Shown: positions 19,208 through 27,154 of the stretch, one piece after another | Layout: every line of letters starts with the position of its first letter | How positions within the stretch are numbered: position 1 is the stretch's first letter | Assembly (NCBI RefSeq): GCF_021739485.1 | Contig: NZ_JAJFNK010000005.1 | Span: forward strand, 124,001-188,000 | Length of the DNA stretch: 64,000 bases | Direction: 5' to 3' | Source: Alicyclobacillus tolerans | GTDB taxonomy: Bacteria > Bacillota > Bacilli > Alicyclobacillales > Alicyclobacillaceae | The notes under the pieces: model-generated | The model's database searches: none | Seen by the model: only the letters and a program-made list of their open reading frames with translations | What the model was told of the DNA's origin: nothing | Program-made: the position numbers and the translations under genes

Positions 19208-19737
19208 TACTTCTCCCCCTCTTCTGAATTCTGGGAGGCTTTTGCGGCATCCATCACCGAGTCAATGATGAACTGGTACCCTGTGCAACGGCACAGATTC
19301 CCGGACAAGGCCTCGCGAATGGTCTCTTCGCTGGGATTCGGATTTTCTTTGAGCAAAGCCTCGCTGGTCAGCAGCATAGCCGGTGTGCAAAAACCGCATT
19401 GCAGCGCATGGTGTTTTTGAAACGCCTCTTGCAGGGCACTTAACCCCTCATCGGGCGTAATGCCTTCCACAGTGACAATCTGTTTGCCCTCCGCTTGCAC
19501 GGCAAACAACAGACAGCTGCGTTCGGGTTGGCCATCGACAAGGACGGTGCATGCGCCGCACACCCCTTGCTCACAACCCACATGGGTACCTGTCAGGCCG
19601 AGCTGATGACGCAGTACATCGCTGAGTAGCCAGCGAGGTTCGACGTCCACGGCGTAGTTCTGGCCGTTCACATTCAATGTGATGTGGTGGGTCTTGACTT
19701 CCTGTTGGTCCATTCCGGCGGTTGGTGTGCTAGACAT
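19207..19737 (-). CDS. (2Fe-2S)-binding subunit of molybdenum hydroxylase (CoxS-like)
   Basis: A 176-residue small subunit with a plant-type ferredoxin domain (CEQGVCGAC ... C) and a four-helix 2Fe-2S domain (CGFCTPAM ... CRCTGY). It passes electrons from the molybdenum centre to the FAD subunit. Its start overlaps the stop of the FAD subunit and its stop overlaps the start of the large subunit, which is strong evidence for one translation-coupled complex. Confidence 0.95.
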   Translation of the reverse strand: MSSTPTAGMDQQEVKTHHITLNVNGQNYAVDVEPRWLLSDVLRHQLGLTGTHVGCEQGVCGACTVLVDGQPERSCLLFAVQAEGKQIVTVEGITPDEGLSALQEAFQKHHALQCGFCTPAMLLTSEALLKENPNPSEETIREALSGNLCRCTGYQFIIDSVMDAAKASQNSEEGEK

Positions 19738-20552
19738 TATTCTTGCCCTCCTGTCGCGCGTTGATAGGCCTGTTCAGCTACGGTCACAGCGAGACTCCGG
19801 CGATACTCTGGCTGGTCCAGGGGATCTAACTCTTCTGCCAAACCTTCCCAGACGCTTCGGCGTGCCTCTGCGTCCTGCGAAATCTCTACTTCCCGGTATT
19901 CGGGTCCGCCACTGACGCCAAACCAAGTCACAGCCCCTTGGGACCCTTGCTCCACCTTGACAAAAGCTCCTGCCAGCGCAAAGTCGCCTGGCCGGCGAGC
20001 CACTTCTGAAAACCCAAATCGAGCTGCACCCGGGTGAGGAATGGAGACGGACACCAGCATGTCACTGGGCCCGAGGTCTGTCGTCATAAAGCCTTGGTAA
20101 AACTCTCGTGCAGGGACGGTTCGCATCCCTTGCGCGTTGCCGATTTGGAAACTCGCATCCAAAGCGACCATGGCAGCCGGGAGTTCTGAAGCGGGGTCTG
20201 CATGAGACAGGGAACCGCCGAGCGTGCCGCGGTTGCGAATGGCCCAGTGGCCGACGTGCCCGGCCGCCTCCGCCAGTACGGACAAGACTTCCCGGATAAC
20301 CGGATGGTTGTGCAACTGTTGATGCCGGATTAAAGCGCCAATTTCAACTCCCGAATCGCTGCTTTTGACGTAGTCCAAGCCGTTCAAACCATTGATGTCA
20401 ATGAGAACCGCGGGGCGACTCAAACGAAAGTTCATCACAGGGATCAGGCTTTGCCCCCCCGCCAGCAGTTTGCTGTCTGGGTTCTGGCTTAGAGCGGTCA
20501 AGGCCTCGTCGAGGTTGCTTGGCCTTACGTAGGAAAACGATGCAGGTTTCAT
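19737..20552 (-). CDS. FAD-binding subunit of molybdenum hydroxylase (CoxM-like)
   Basis: A 271-residue medium subunit of the molybdopterin dehydrogenase FAD-binding class. Family features are the N-terminal LAGGQSLIPVMNFRLSRP loop, RNRGTLGGSLSHADPASELPA for FAD binding, and a C-terminal CO dehydrogenase flavoprotein domain. It should dock with the neighbouring 2Fe-2S and molybdopterin subunits. The start at 20552 lies 24 bases from the CoxE-like stop and has GAAGGGAA upstream. Confidence 0.94.
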   Translation of the reverse strand: MKPASFSYVRPSNLDEALTALSQNPDSKLLAGGQSLIPVMNFRLSRPAVLIDINGLNGLDYVKSSDSGVEIGALIRHQQLHNHPVIREVLSVLAEAAGHVGHWAIRNRGTLGGSLSHADPASELPAAMVALDASFQIGNAQGMRTVPAREFYQGFMTTDLGPSDMLVSVSIPHPGAARFGFSEVARRPGDFALAGAFVKVEQGSQGAVTWFGVSGGPEYREVEISQDAEARRSVWEGLAEELDPLDQPEYRRSLAVTVAEQAYQRATGGQE

Positions 20553-20575
20553 AATTTCCCTTCTTTCAAATGTTC

Positions 20576-21424
20576 TTAAATTTGATTCAATGCCATTAGG
20601 TTATCGGCATCGCTGCCGCTGACCATCCGATCCACATACTGTACTGCAGTCCGCAACGCCTGCGTCTTCGGGGAAAAACCCGGGCTGTTCTGCCACGGAT
20701 TGATCCAAAAAAGTTGACCACAGCTTGATTTCATCCGTCGAAGCGCGTTCTCGAGGAGTTCCGGGTCTCCGGCATCCCAACCGTCGCTGACAATGGCGAC
20801 TGCGGTGCTGCTTCTCAGCCAATTGGGTCCGTAGCGATCGACCCACTCCGACAGTGCAGCCCCCATATTCGTCCCCCCGGCCCAGATAGCGGGAAGTTCC
20901 GCAAGTTGGGATCTCACTGCTGAGTCCGGCAGTTTCAAGAGTTCCGTGACCTCGATGAGACGCGTTGCGAACAAAAAGACACCCACTTGTTCAAAGCGCT
21001 GAACCAATGCTCGAGTCCATGCCAGATAGAGGTTGCGGAAATCCGACATGGATCCGGAAACGTCGCATATGACCACCAAACGGCCGGGTTTGCGGTTGCG
21101 CAGCTTGGGTGTGAACAAAAGCCCAGGCCTGCCAAGGCGTTGCCACAGGCGGACCGTGCGCCGCAAATCGATGCCAGTTGTTCCGGAAACAAAATCCTTT
21201 CTTCGACTGACGACCGTGTGGGTCAGCGGAGGTCTGGTCGACATGCGACGAAACAGATGGCTGTCTAAGTCGAACAAGTCGTCTCCAACTTCTTTTCCTA
21301 AGGCCATGCTCGCCCGAGTGACGCCGTACTCGTCTTCCTCGCCTTCATCCGGGTCGGCTTCACTTTCCGGAGAACGCCCAGCCTGTGCAGTTGTCGTCGA
21401 GCTTCCCGTCGGCTGTGGATCCAC
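20576..21424 (-). CDS. VWA-domain (CoxE-like) protein, N-terminally short
   Basis: A 282-residue von Willebrand factor A protein with a MIDAS site (DVSGSMS, later GGTNMG and SDGWDAG). CoxE proteins work with a MoxR-type AAA+ ATPase to insert metal into molybdenum hydroxylases. Usual members are around 380-400 residues and start with a helical domain; this one begins directly in the acidic linker (DPDEGEEDE). It has no clear ribosome binding site before GTG 21424, and it lies in the same reading frame as the ATPase gene, separated from it by one TGA and 11 codons. It may be a deletion product or be made by coupled re-initiation. Confidence 0.8.
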   Translation of the reverse strand: MDPQPTGSSTTTAQAGRSPESEADPDEGEEDEYGVTRASMALGKEVGDDLFDLDSHLFRRMSTRPPLTHTVVSRRKDFVSGTTGIDLRRTVRLWQRLGRPGLLFTPKLRNRKPGRLVVICDVSGSMSDFRNLYLAWTRALVQRFEQVGVFLFATRLIEVTELLKLPDSAVRSQLAELPAIWAGGTNMGAALSEWVDRYGPNWLRSSTAVAIVSDGWDAGDPELLENALRRMKSSCGQLFWINPWQNSPGFSPKTQALRTAVQYVDRMVSGSDADNLMALNQI

Positions 21425-21457
21425 AGGGAGAGCTGAGGCTTGTTCGGCGCTGTTCAG

Positions 21458-22315
21458 TCAGGTGTCGTCAAACAACTCGCGTATGCGCTCCCGGACGGTC
21501 TTCAGGTCAATCGCGTCCTTGATGACACAACCGAGGGTCTGAAGCGCCCAACGCTCGTCAAAACCGGCATCGGTATCGGCCGCAAATGCGCGGGACCAAT
21601 CGAGGGTTTCAGCTAAACCGGGGGGCTTTATTAAATTCCAAGTGCGCATGAGGCGTACGGCATACACCAATTTTTTGGTTTGTACCTCGGACAGTTCCGG
21701 AACATGCAGGGCGACTACATTTTGCTCCAGAGCCGACGTGGGCCAGTCGACGTAATAATACAAGCAACGCCGTCTTAAGGCATCGCTGAGAGGCCGGGTG
21801 CGGTTGGACGTAAGAACAACAACCGGTTCAAGGTGCGCCGATACGGTTTTGTACTCTGGAACAGACACTTGGTGGTCGGCGAGAAACTCCAGTAACATCG
21901 CTTCAAAAGCTTCGTCTGCCCGGTCCACTTCGTCAATCAAGAGCACGGCTCCTTGCCGGCTTTGCAGTGCCCTCAACAAGGGCCTGGCTAACAAGTAGTC
22001 CTCCGAAAACACGTCTACGCTGCTGTTTTGAGCCAAATCCGCAAGTTGCTTGTGGTAGTTCCATTCGTACAGGGCCTGCTGAGACTCTATCCCTTCATAG
22101 CACTGCAGTCGAACCAATTCTCGCTGAAGACTTTTGGCGAGCGCTTGGGCCAAAGCTGTTTTCCCCACTCCAGCTGGGCCTTCCAATAAAAGTGGCCGAT
22201 GAAGCAAAACAGCCAATCGCACCATGGCAGCCAAGCTTTCGTCAGCGAGGTAACGCGCTTGCGCCAATTTGTCGATCCAGTCGTGAAGCGTATGCTCGCG
22301 CACGGTTTGTGACAC
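21458..22315 (-). CDS. MoxR-family AAA+ ATPase (CoxD-like)
   Basis: A 285-residue ATPase from GTG 22315 (GGAGGTGG 5 bases upstream); an ATG at 22363 would add 16 basic, glycine-rich residues. Walker A is GPAGVGKT and Walker B LLIDEVDRAD, with arginine fingers in DALRRRC. MoxR-type ATPases act with VWA proteins to mature metal enzymes, here the molybdenum hydroxylase encoded downstream. The C-terminus (KTVRERIRELFDD) ends in frame with the following gene. Confidence 0.92.
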   Translation of the reverse strand: MSQTVREHTLHDWIDKLAQARYLADESLAAMVRLAVLLHRPLLLEGPAGVGKTALAQALAKSLQRELVRLQCYEGIESQQALYEWNYHKQLADLAQNSSVDVFSEDYLLARPLLRALQSRQGAVLLIDEVDRADEAFEAMLLEFLADHQVSVPEYKTVSAHLEPVVVLTSNRTRPLSDALRRRCLYYYVDWPTSALEQNVVALHVPELSEVQTKKLVYAVRLMRTWNLIKPPGLAETLDWSRAFAADTDAGFDERWALQTLGCVIKDAIDLKTVRERIRELFDDT

Positions 22316-22413
22316 CACCCCACCTCCAGAACCTTGCTTCGATGTTTTTTTGACCCGTTGCAACGGTCAAAACCTGTCCCATCTCCTATTGTGGGAACCA
22401 CGATAAGCGCGGC

Positions 22414-22863
22414 CTAACGGGACGTTGCCTGTTTGAGCAGCCCGTTAAAAAACTGGTTCGTGATGAACTTTGCAACGCCCGATAATACCCTTTGGCCCAC
22501 CCCAGCGACCGTACCGCCAACCTTGGCAGTCCCGTCGTACTTTAAGCGAGTCCCGCTTTCTCCTACGGGCGTCAATGCCACCTGCACGTCAGCTTCCATG
22601 AAACCCATGGGCCCTTCACCGTTGACCGTCATGCGGTAACCTTCGCCCGGTAGAACATCGCGCATTTCCAAACTACCTTTATAAACTCCTTTAATGCCAG
22701 CGACGCCCACTTCCAACTCAGCGTCGTACGACGTCTCAGTCCTTTTATTCAGGGATTTCAATCCGGGCATGGCCTTAATCAGCGCATCTGGGTCTGTGAG
22801 CAAACGGAATGTTTGCTCTGGTGGAACTGGAAAGTCTTTGCTTCCTGTGAGTTGAATCGTCAT
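22414..22863 (-). CDS. CoxG-like SRPBCC protein
   Basis: A 149-residue CO dehydrogenase subunit G-family protein with a START/SRPBCC hydrophobic-ligand fold; motifs are FPVPPEQTFRLLTDP and YDGTAKVGGTVAGVGQR. In Oligotropha CoxG anchors the enzyme at the membrane, which is one possible role. It is the first gene of the operon and is preceded by GGGAGG and a promoter at 22901-22930. No C-terminal membrane helix is visible. Confidence 0.9.
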   Translation of the reverse strand: MTIQLTGSKDFPVPPEQTFRLLTDPDALIKAMPGLKSLNKRTETSYDAELEVGVAGIKGVYKGSLEMRDVLPGEGYRMTVNGEGPMGFMEADVQVALTPVGESGTRLKYDGTAKVGGTVAGVGQRVLSGVAKFITNQFFNGLLKQATSR

Positions 22864-22900
22864 CGCCTCCCAGATAATTGTCTTGTCTCTGGAATTTTCT

Positions 22901-22930
22901 CTATAACACTTATTAAATATTCGAATTCAA
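22901..22930 (-). promoter_or_regulatory. Candidate promoter of the cox-like operon
   Basis: On the minus strand TTGAAT (22925-22930) is followed after 18 bases by TTATAG (22901-22906). It is the best match in the AT-rich region ahead of the operon. Confidence 0.5.
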
Positions 22931-23040
22931 GTTGGTTATCACCTGCAAAAAAAATAAATTCGTCACATAAATCTAATTTGTAAATCTAATTCCCCCGCCA
23001 CATTTTGTTTTGTAGACGGCGGAGACAGGAAAATTGAATG

Positions 23041-23478
23041 CTAGTTGCGCAAGTGTTGATAAATAAGAGCCAGAATCGCTTTGCGGGTCAAAATGCCTAG
23101 AAAATTGCCATCTTCGCCTTCGACACAAAGAAACGGACGATTGATGGACAGCTCTAAGGCCTTAAAAAACGGAGAACTTTCTTTGATTCGAGGAACTTTT
23201 TCATCCATCACCTCGGCAACGGTCTTATCTCTTAATTGCTCTACTTCAATGCGCTCCAGTCCCAAAATAGAATCTAAGATGAGGGTTTTGCTAATGGTTC
23301 CCTGAACCGTTGTAGATTTTTCATCAAGAACAGGAATGGCAGAATACCCTGATTTAATGAGAATCAACAGAGCGTGGTCTAACGAATTATTGAATTGCAC
23401 GCAAGCAACGCGCTCCGCCGGAATCATTAACCGCCTAATTTGCGCGTCCAGCAAAGGCGAATTGCGGAGATCGCTCAT
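23041..23478 (-). CDS. CBS-domain pair protein, CbpB/YkuL-like
   Basis: A 145-residue protein consisting of two CBS domains (~20-75 and ~85-145), of the length and layout of Bacillus YkuL/CbpB, which binds c-di-AMP. It would sense an adenine nucleotide and relay it to a partner, such as the (p)ppGpp synthetase Rel in B. subtilis. The N-terminal segment with MIPAERVACV and the C-terminal FLGILTRKAILALIY fit this family. The window contains a second CBS-pair protein at 55148, which is not a close homologue. Confidence 0.8.
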   Translation of the reverse strand: MSDLRNSPLLDAQIRRLMIPAERVACVQFNNSLDHALLILIKSGYSAIPVLDEKSTTVQGTISKTLILDSILGLERIEVEQLRDKTVAEVMDEKVPRIKESSPFFKALELSINRPFLCVEGEDGNFLGILTRKAILALIYQHLRN

Positions 23479-23793
23479 CGGACAGTCTCCTTACTCAGAT
23501 AAATTCACGTCGTTCAAGTTCAAATTCGTTCAGGTTTCACATTCATTCAAATTCGTATTCAGTCACATTCGTATTCGTTATCCATTTTAGATTACCTTGA
23601 ACGGACGGATTTTGCATTGGTGACTTTATAGAAATCTAGCACAGTTGGGTTGTCAATAGGAGGCGGAATCAAATTTTGTGGTCAGAAGCCACACGGTGAA
23701 ACGGTCGAGGTTTGTGATGAAACTGGAGGTGGATTGGAGTGTGAAGGGAGGGAGATCGGCCATACAGAATAACCGCGCTCCCCAGTCGTCCAA
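23479..23793. other. Intergenic region with degenerate ATTC-type repeats
   Basis: Between 23503 and 23585 short imperfect repeats of TTCAAATTCGT, CATTCATT and TTCGTATTCGT run head to tail. The rest has a stray AGGAGG at 23659-23664 but no ORF with a good start. I see no gene. Confidence 0.5.
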
Positions 23794-24294
23794 TCACTTA
23801 GCGCCTACCCACGGCAGGACTCGAGATTTTTGCGGCGGGATCGTTATGATAAATTGTTTTCCGGATGACGCGTCTGTCAAAAACGGAACGTTTTGCTTTT
23901 CCAACTCTTCTAACATGGAAAATGGTACGTCCGCACACCAGACTTCAAATTGGGGAGGGCCGCTGTCAAATTTGAAGGTGTGATGAATCAAGTGAAATAC
24001 TTGACGAACTGCCATCCGTTCTTGAATCTTGCGACAATCTACGTGAAAAACGGCATTGGCGGCAACGGATCGATAGTACTGGACAATATAGTGGTCCGGG
24101 CCATCTTGGAACGCAACATGCCGGTAAGTACTGTCAAACAGTTCGTCCAGCCAGTACGAGGGATGAATCTTAGCATGGAATTGCAGTACATCTTCTGGAG
24201 ACAATACCGTTATCGCGCTCCGTATCACTTCAACCCAGTGGTCGCGAAAGCGAAGGTTTTGACGGAGATCGAAGTCTACGAGTGTTTTAGACAT
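23794..24294 (-). CDS. Hypothetical protein
   Basis: A 166-residue protein from ATG 24294, with AGGGGGG 5 bases upstream; an ATG at 24318 adds 8 residues but lacks a ribosome binding site. No membrane segments. It has a compact alpha/beta look with many aromatic residues and a histidine-rich middle (HLIHHTF), but no catalytic motif that I recognise. It follows the histidine-kinase-like membrane gene by 69 bases on the same strand, so the two may share a transcript. Confidence 0.7.
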   Translation of the reverse strand: MSKTLVDFDLRQNLRFRDHWVEVIRSAITVLSPEDVLQFHAKIHPSYWLDELFDSTYRHVAFQDGPDHYIVQYYRSVAANAVFHVDCRKIQERMAVRQVFHLIHHTFKFDSGPPQFEVWCADVPFSMLEELEKQNVPFLTDASSGKQFIITIPPQKSRVLPWVGAK

Positions 24295-24363
24295 AAAAAC
24301 CCCCCTGTCGATTCTCATGCCATTCGAGCCAAATCGCTCAAATCGGGTGCTTGGCTATGCACC

Positions 24364-24939
24364 TTAACCATCCATCCTCCGTTCGCGGTCGCAGCCTTCC
24401 ATGTATTCGAACATCTTCTCGATGCGGGACAGTTCGTCAGTCGCTTTTTGCAAAGGCTCTTGGTTTTGTTCGCCTCCCTGTAAGGGAAACAACAGAAAGC
24501 GAATGGCCGCAAGGGAATTGCGAATTTCGTTGGCTGCAGTCCACGGTAAGACCTTGTCCGAATGAAAACGGTTCTGAGTTTGCTGCTGCCGCCGCTTTTG
24601 AATCTCCTTTTGCTGTTTGTGGTGATAACCCAACCACGCTATGGCAGCATCTGCGAACAGCTTGATGGGAACCAAAGTCAATGCATCGTCGTATTTGCCG
24701 GTAAAAGCAAAATCCGCTCCCACAATCAACAGGCTCGCGATTCCGGCAAGCGACAGGCCTCCAAAGTAGCTCATGGCCCCAATCATCGCCAGTGTGAGCG
24801 CAAACCAGGTTTGGTGAATCCAAATCCCGATTCCCAAAGCCGTAAAGATGGCCACAAGGTTCGAGTGGGCTTGAATCATTTGAATGGCTCTTCGATCGAG
24901 GTCTACATTCAACGTCACCAATTGTTCAATCAGTTTCAT
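24364..24939 (-). CDS. Membrane protein with histidine-less kinase DHp domain
   Basis: A 191-residue protein with about three hydrophobic segments (~28-50, 52-75, 88-105) then a cytoplasmic tail. Residues 135-152 (AANEIRNSLAAIRFLL) resemble the H-box of sporulation-type histidine kinases (usually AHEIRNPLTAIRGFL), but the phospho-accepting His is Asn137. The second DHp helix is recognisable (PLQKATDELSRIEKMFEYM), and the protein then ends, so no ATPase domain follows. It may dimerise with a true kinase or block one; alternatively it is a decaying kinase. No response regulator lies beside it. Confidence 0.68.
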   Translation of the reverse strand: MKLIEQLVTLNVDLDRRAIQMIQAHSNLVAIFTALGIGIWIHQTWFALTLAMIGAMSYFGGLSLAGIASLLIVGADFAFTGKYDDALTLVPIKLFADAAIAWLGYHHKQQKEIQKRRQQQTQNRFHSDKVLPWTAANEIRNSLAAIRFLLFPLQGGEQNQEPLQKATDELSRIEKMFEYMEGCDRERRMDG

Positions 24940-25290
24940 AGTTTCTCACCCACTCTTTGGAATCGCACCGCAAAATGCAAAGAACTCCGGACTCTAATCC
25001 CCATGTCCCATCCTGCTATCTCTATCTGCTCTGGTTGTTCTCTGTTTCTAATGTAAATGGTCCCCAACTTTTGATCGAGATTCACTCGTGCCATCTCATC
25101 CAAGCAAAATGTACTACTCCATTTAGACAACACCACGAATCCCGGGTATGCCTGGAACAAAAAAGAGATGCTTCCAAGCAGCCAACCTGCTCAGAAGCAT
25201 CTCCAAAGTTCCATACTTGCGTCGTATGGACTTGTCACTTCTTTTTTATGACAGCGTTGCGGCCGCGTGGCGGCTTCGTGGCATAAGTAC
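24940..25290. other. Intergenic region between acyl-CoA dehydrogenase and membrane protein
   Basis: About 350 bases with the terminator at 25158-25203 and otherwise no ORF with a ribosome binding site. The remaining bases presumably hold the promoter of the downstream minus-strand membrane-protein gene. Confidence 0.4.
25158..25203 (-). terminator. Strong terminator of acyl-CoA dehydrogenase gene
   Basis: On the minus strand GAGATGCTTC pairs with GAAGCATCTC around a further stem (GAGCAG/CTGCTT), followed by six T residues. It lies about 87 bases after the stop. Confidence 0.88.
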
Positions 25291-27090
25291 TCAACACGTA
25301 TAACCGGATTTCTCCCTGAGTTGCACAGCGATGAACCGCTTGTTCTCCATCCAGTGTACGTCCGCATAAGACTCCAATTCCCGCGCGAGGATTTGAGTCC
25401 AGGGAGCCTCCTTTTGGCGGGAAAAAACGGACTGAAGGACTTGACGCAAGAAGATTTCAACGCGTTGTAACGATTCACCGACAAACACTTTGGTCAATGC
25501 GATTTTCAAAGATTCCTTCTGTGCACCGTTGCGAATCATCGCTTTTTCTGTACGCAATACTGCGCTTTCCATCGCGTACAACTCAATGGCTGCATCCGCC
25601 AAACGCATCATCAGTTCCTGTTCCAATTCTAAAGCCGGTCCATACTCCGCATAAGCGTGACCAAATGTCGACAACAGCAGGCGGCGAACGGATTTAACGG
25701 CACTGGCTACGCGACTCAAAGGGTGAAGTTCAGACTCACCCTGAAAGCTCGCAAAGGGTGTTCCGAGCGCATCCATATTTCCCAACTCAGATTGCGCGCT
25801 TTTTATCGCTTTCGCCAACTGCAAATCCCCGCTGGCCATTTTACGAAGGAGCGTCCCGGCCAACAGCAACCGGTTGATTTCATTGGTTCCTTCAAAAATC
25901 CGGTTAATACGGGCATCCCGGTACACGCGTTCGATGTCGTAGTCTTTCATGTAGCCGTACCCGCCATGGATTTGCAAGGATTCGTCGACTACAATACCCA
26001 GCGTTTCTGAACCAAACACCTTGCAGACGGAGCATTCCAAGGCGTATTCCTTCATCTTTTTATCGACGGTTTTTGCATCGACCTCGTCGTACAGGCCTTG
26101 CAATGCAGATTCCAATAACTCAGCCGTGCGGTATTGCAGGGATTCGGCGGCGTAAACCCGGCTCGCCGCAACAGCCAGCTTTTCCGCCGTGTTCGAAAAA
26201 TCAATGAGAGGCTGTCCAAATTGTCGGCGCTCAGCGGCGTACGCCACGCCCAAATCCAGCGCGTATTTGGCGGCACCCAGAGAAGCCGCACCCAGGTTGA
26301 ATCTTCCAAGATTAAGCACATTGAAAGCAATCACGTGGCCGCGGCCTACTTCTCCGATCACGTTGGACACCGGAACCAAACAGTCCTCGAAATACACCTG
26401 CCGGGTCGAGGACCCTTGGATGCCCATCTTCCTTTCTTCCGGGCCCAAGCGAAGACCTGGATTGTCCTTCTCGACGACAAAGGCAGTGAACCGCGTGCCG
26501 TCCACTTTGGCATAAACAATGAACGTGTCGGAAAAACCCGCGTTTGTAATGAATTGCTTGGTTCCGTTGAGGACGTAATGCGTTCCCTCGGTGTTGAGCT
26601 TCGCTGTGGTCTTAGCCCCCAGAGCATCTGAGCCTGAGGACGGTTCTGTGAGACAATACGCGCCAAGGTACTCCCCCGACCCCAACTTTTGCAGATAGCG
26701 TTGTTTCTGGGCTCGAGTGCCAAAAAAAGTGATAGGCAAGGTCGCGATTCCCACGTGATTGATGTGTGCAACCCCATATGCCCCGGTTTTTCCTACAGAC
26801 TCGGCGACGATGCACTTCGCCGCTTGGTCCAGCCCTAACCCCCCGAACTCTTCTGGAACATTTAAAGACAACAGCCCGATTTCCCCGGCTTGTTTGAGGA
26901 GGCGAACCACTTCCGCATAGTTGTGGTCCTCCATCGCCTCCATGGCTGGAACCACTTCTCCATCGATAAAGTCTTGTACGGTCCTTTGAATCATCCGGTG
27001 TTCAGCCGACAAATCCTCAGGTGTGAAAACGGTTTCTGCGGATTGGGCCAAAACGAAAAAATCCCCACCCCTACAAGGTGTCTCCGGCAT
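25291..27090 (-). CDS. Acyl-CoA dehydrogenase
   Basis: A 599-residue acyl-CoA dehydrogenase, about 200 residues longer than the basic fold, so it belongs to the long-chain class with a C-terminal helical extension (roughly 430-599). Substrate/FAD motifs are CLTEPSSGSDA, GTKQFITNAGFSD and QIHGGYGYMKDY; the catalytic base is the glutamate in RIFEGTNEI. It oxidises acyl-CoA in beta-oxidation, passing electrons to ETF. The start at 27090 has modest Shine-Dalgarno pairing; an internal start near VFTPEDLSAEH is possible. It is followed by a terminator and preceded by the MBL-like gene. Confidence 0.93.
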   Translation of the reverse strand: MPETPCRGGDFFVLAQSAETVFTPEDLSAEHRMIQRTVQDFIDGEVVPAMEAMEDHNYAEVVRLLKQAGEIGLLSLNVPEEFGGLGLDQAAKCIVAESVGKTGAYGVAHINHVGIATLPITFFGTRAQKQRYLQKLGSGEYLGAYCLTEPSSGSDALGAKTTAKLNTEGTHYVLNGTKQFITNAGFSDTFIVYAKVDGTRFTAFVVEKDNPGLRLGPEERKMGIQGSSTRQVYFEDCLVPVSNVIGEVGRGHVIAFNVLNLGRFNLGAASLGAAKYALDLGVAYAAERRQFGQPLIDFSNTAEKLAVAASRVYAAESLQYRTAELLESALQGLYDEVDAKTVDKKMKEYALECSVCKVFGSETLGIVVDESLQIHGGYGYMKDYDIERVYRDARINRIFEGTNEINRLLLAGTLLRKMASGDLQLAKAIKSAQSELGNMDALGTPFASFQGESELHPLSRVASAVKSVRRLLLSTFGHAYAEYGPALELEQELMMRLADAAIELYAMESAVLRTEKAMIRNGAQKESLKIALTKVFVGESLQRVEIFLRQVLQSVFSRQKEAPWTQILARELESYADVHWMENKRFIAVQLREKSGYTC

Positions 27091-27154
27091 AGTGTCTGTC
27101 TCCTATCCGTCTCATGATGTGCAGTGCGCCAGGCACCGCGTTCTTGCCATAGTA

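Noticed and set aside
23678-23983. A 101-residue plus-strand frame opposite the hypothetical gene's 3' end
   Set aside because: The codon pattern fits the antisense of the minus-strand gene and no ribosome binding site is present.
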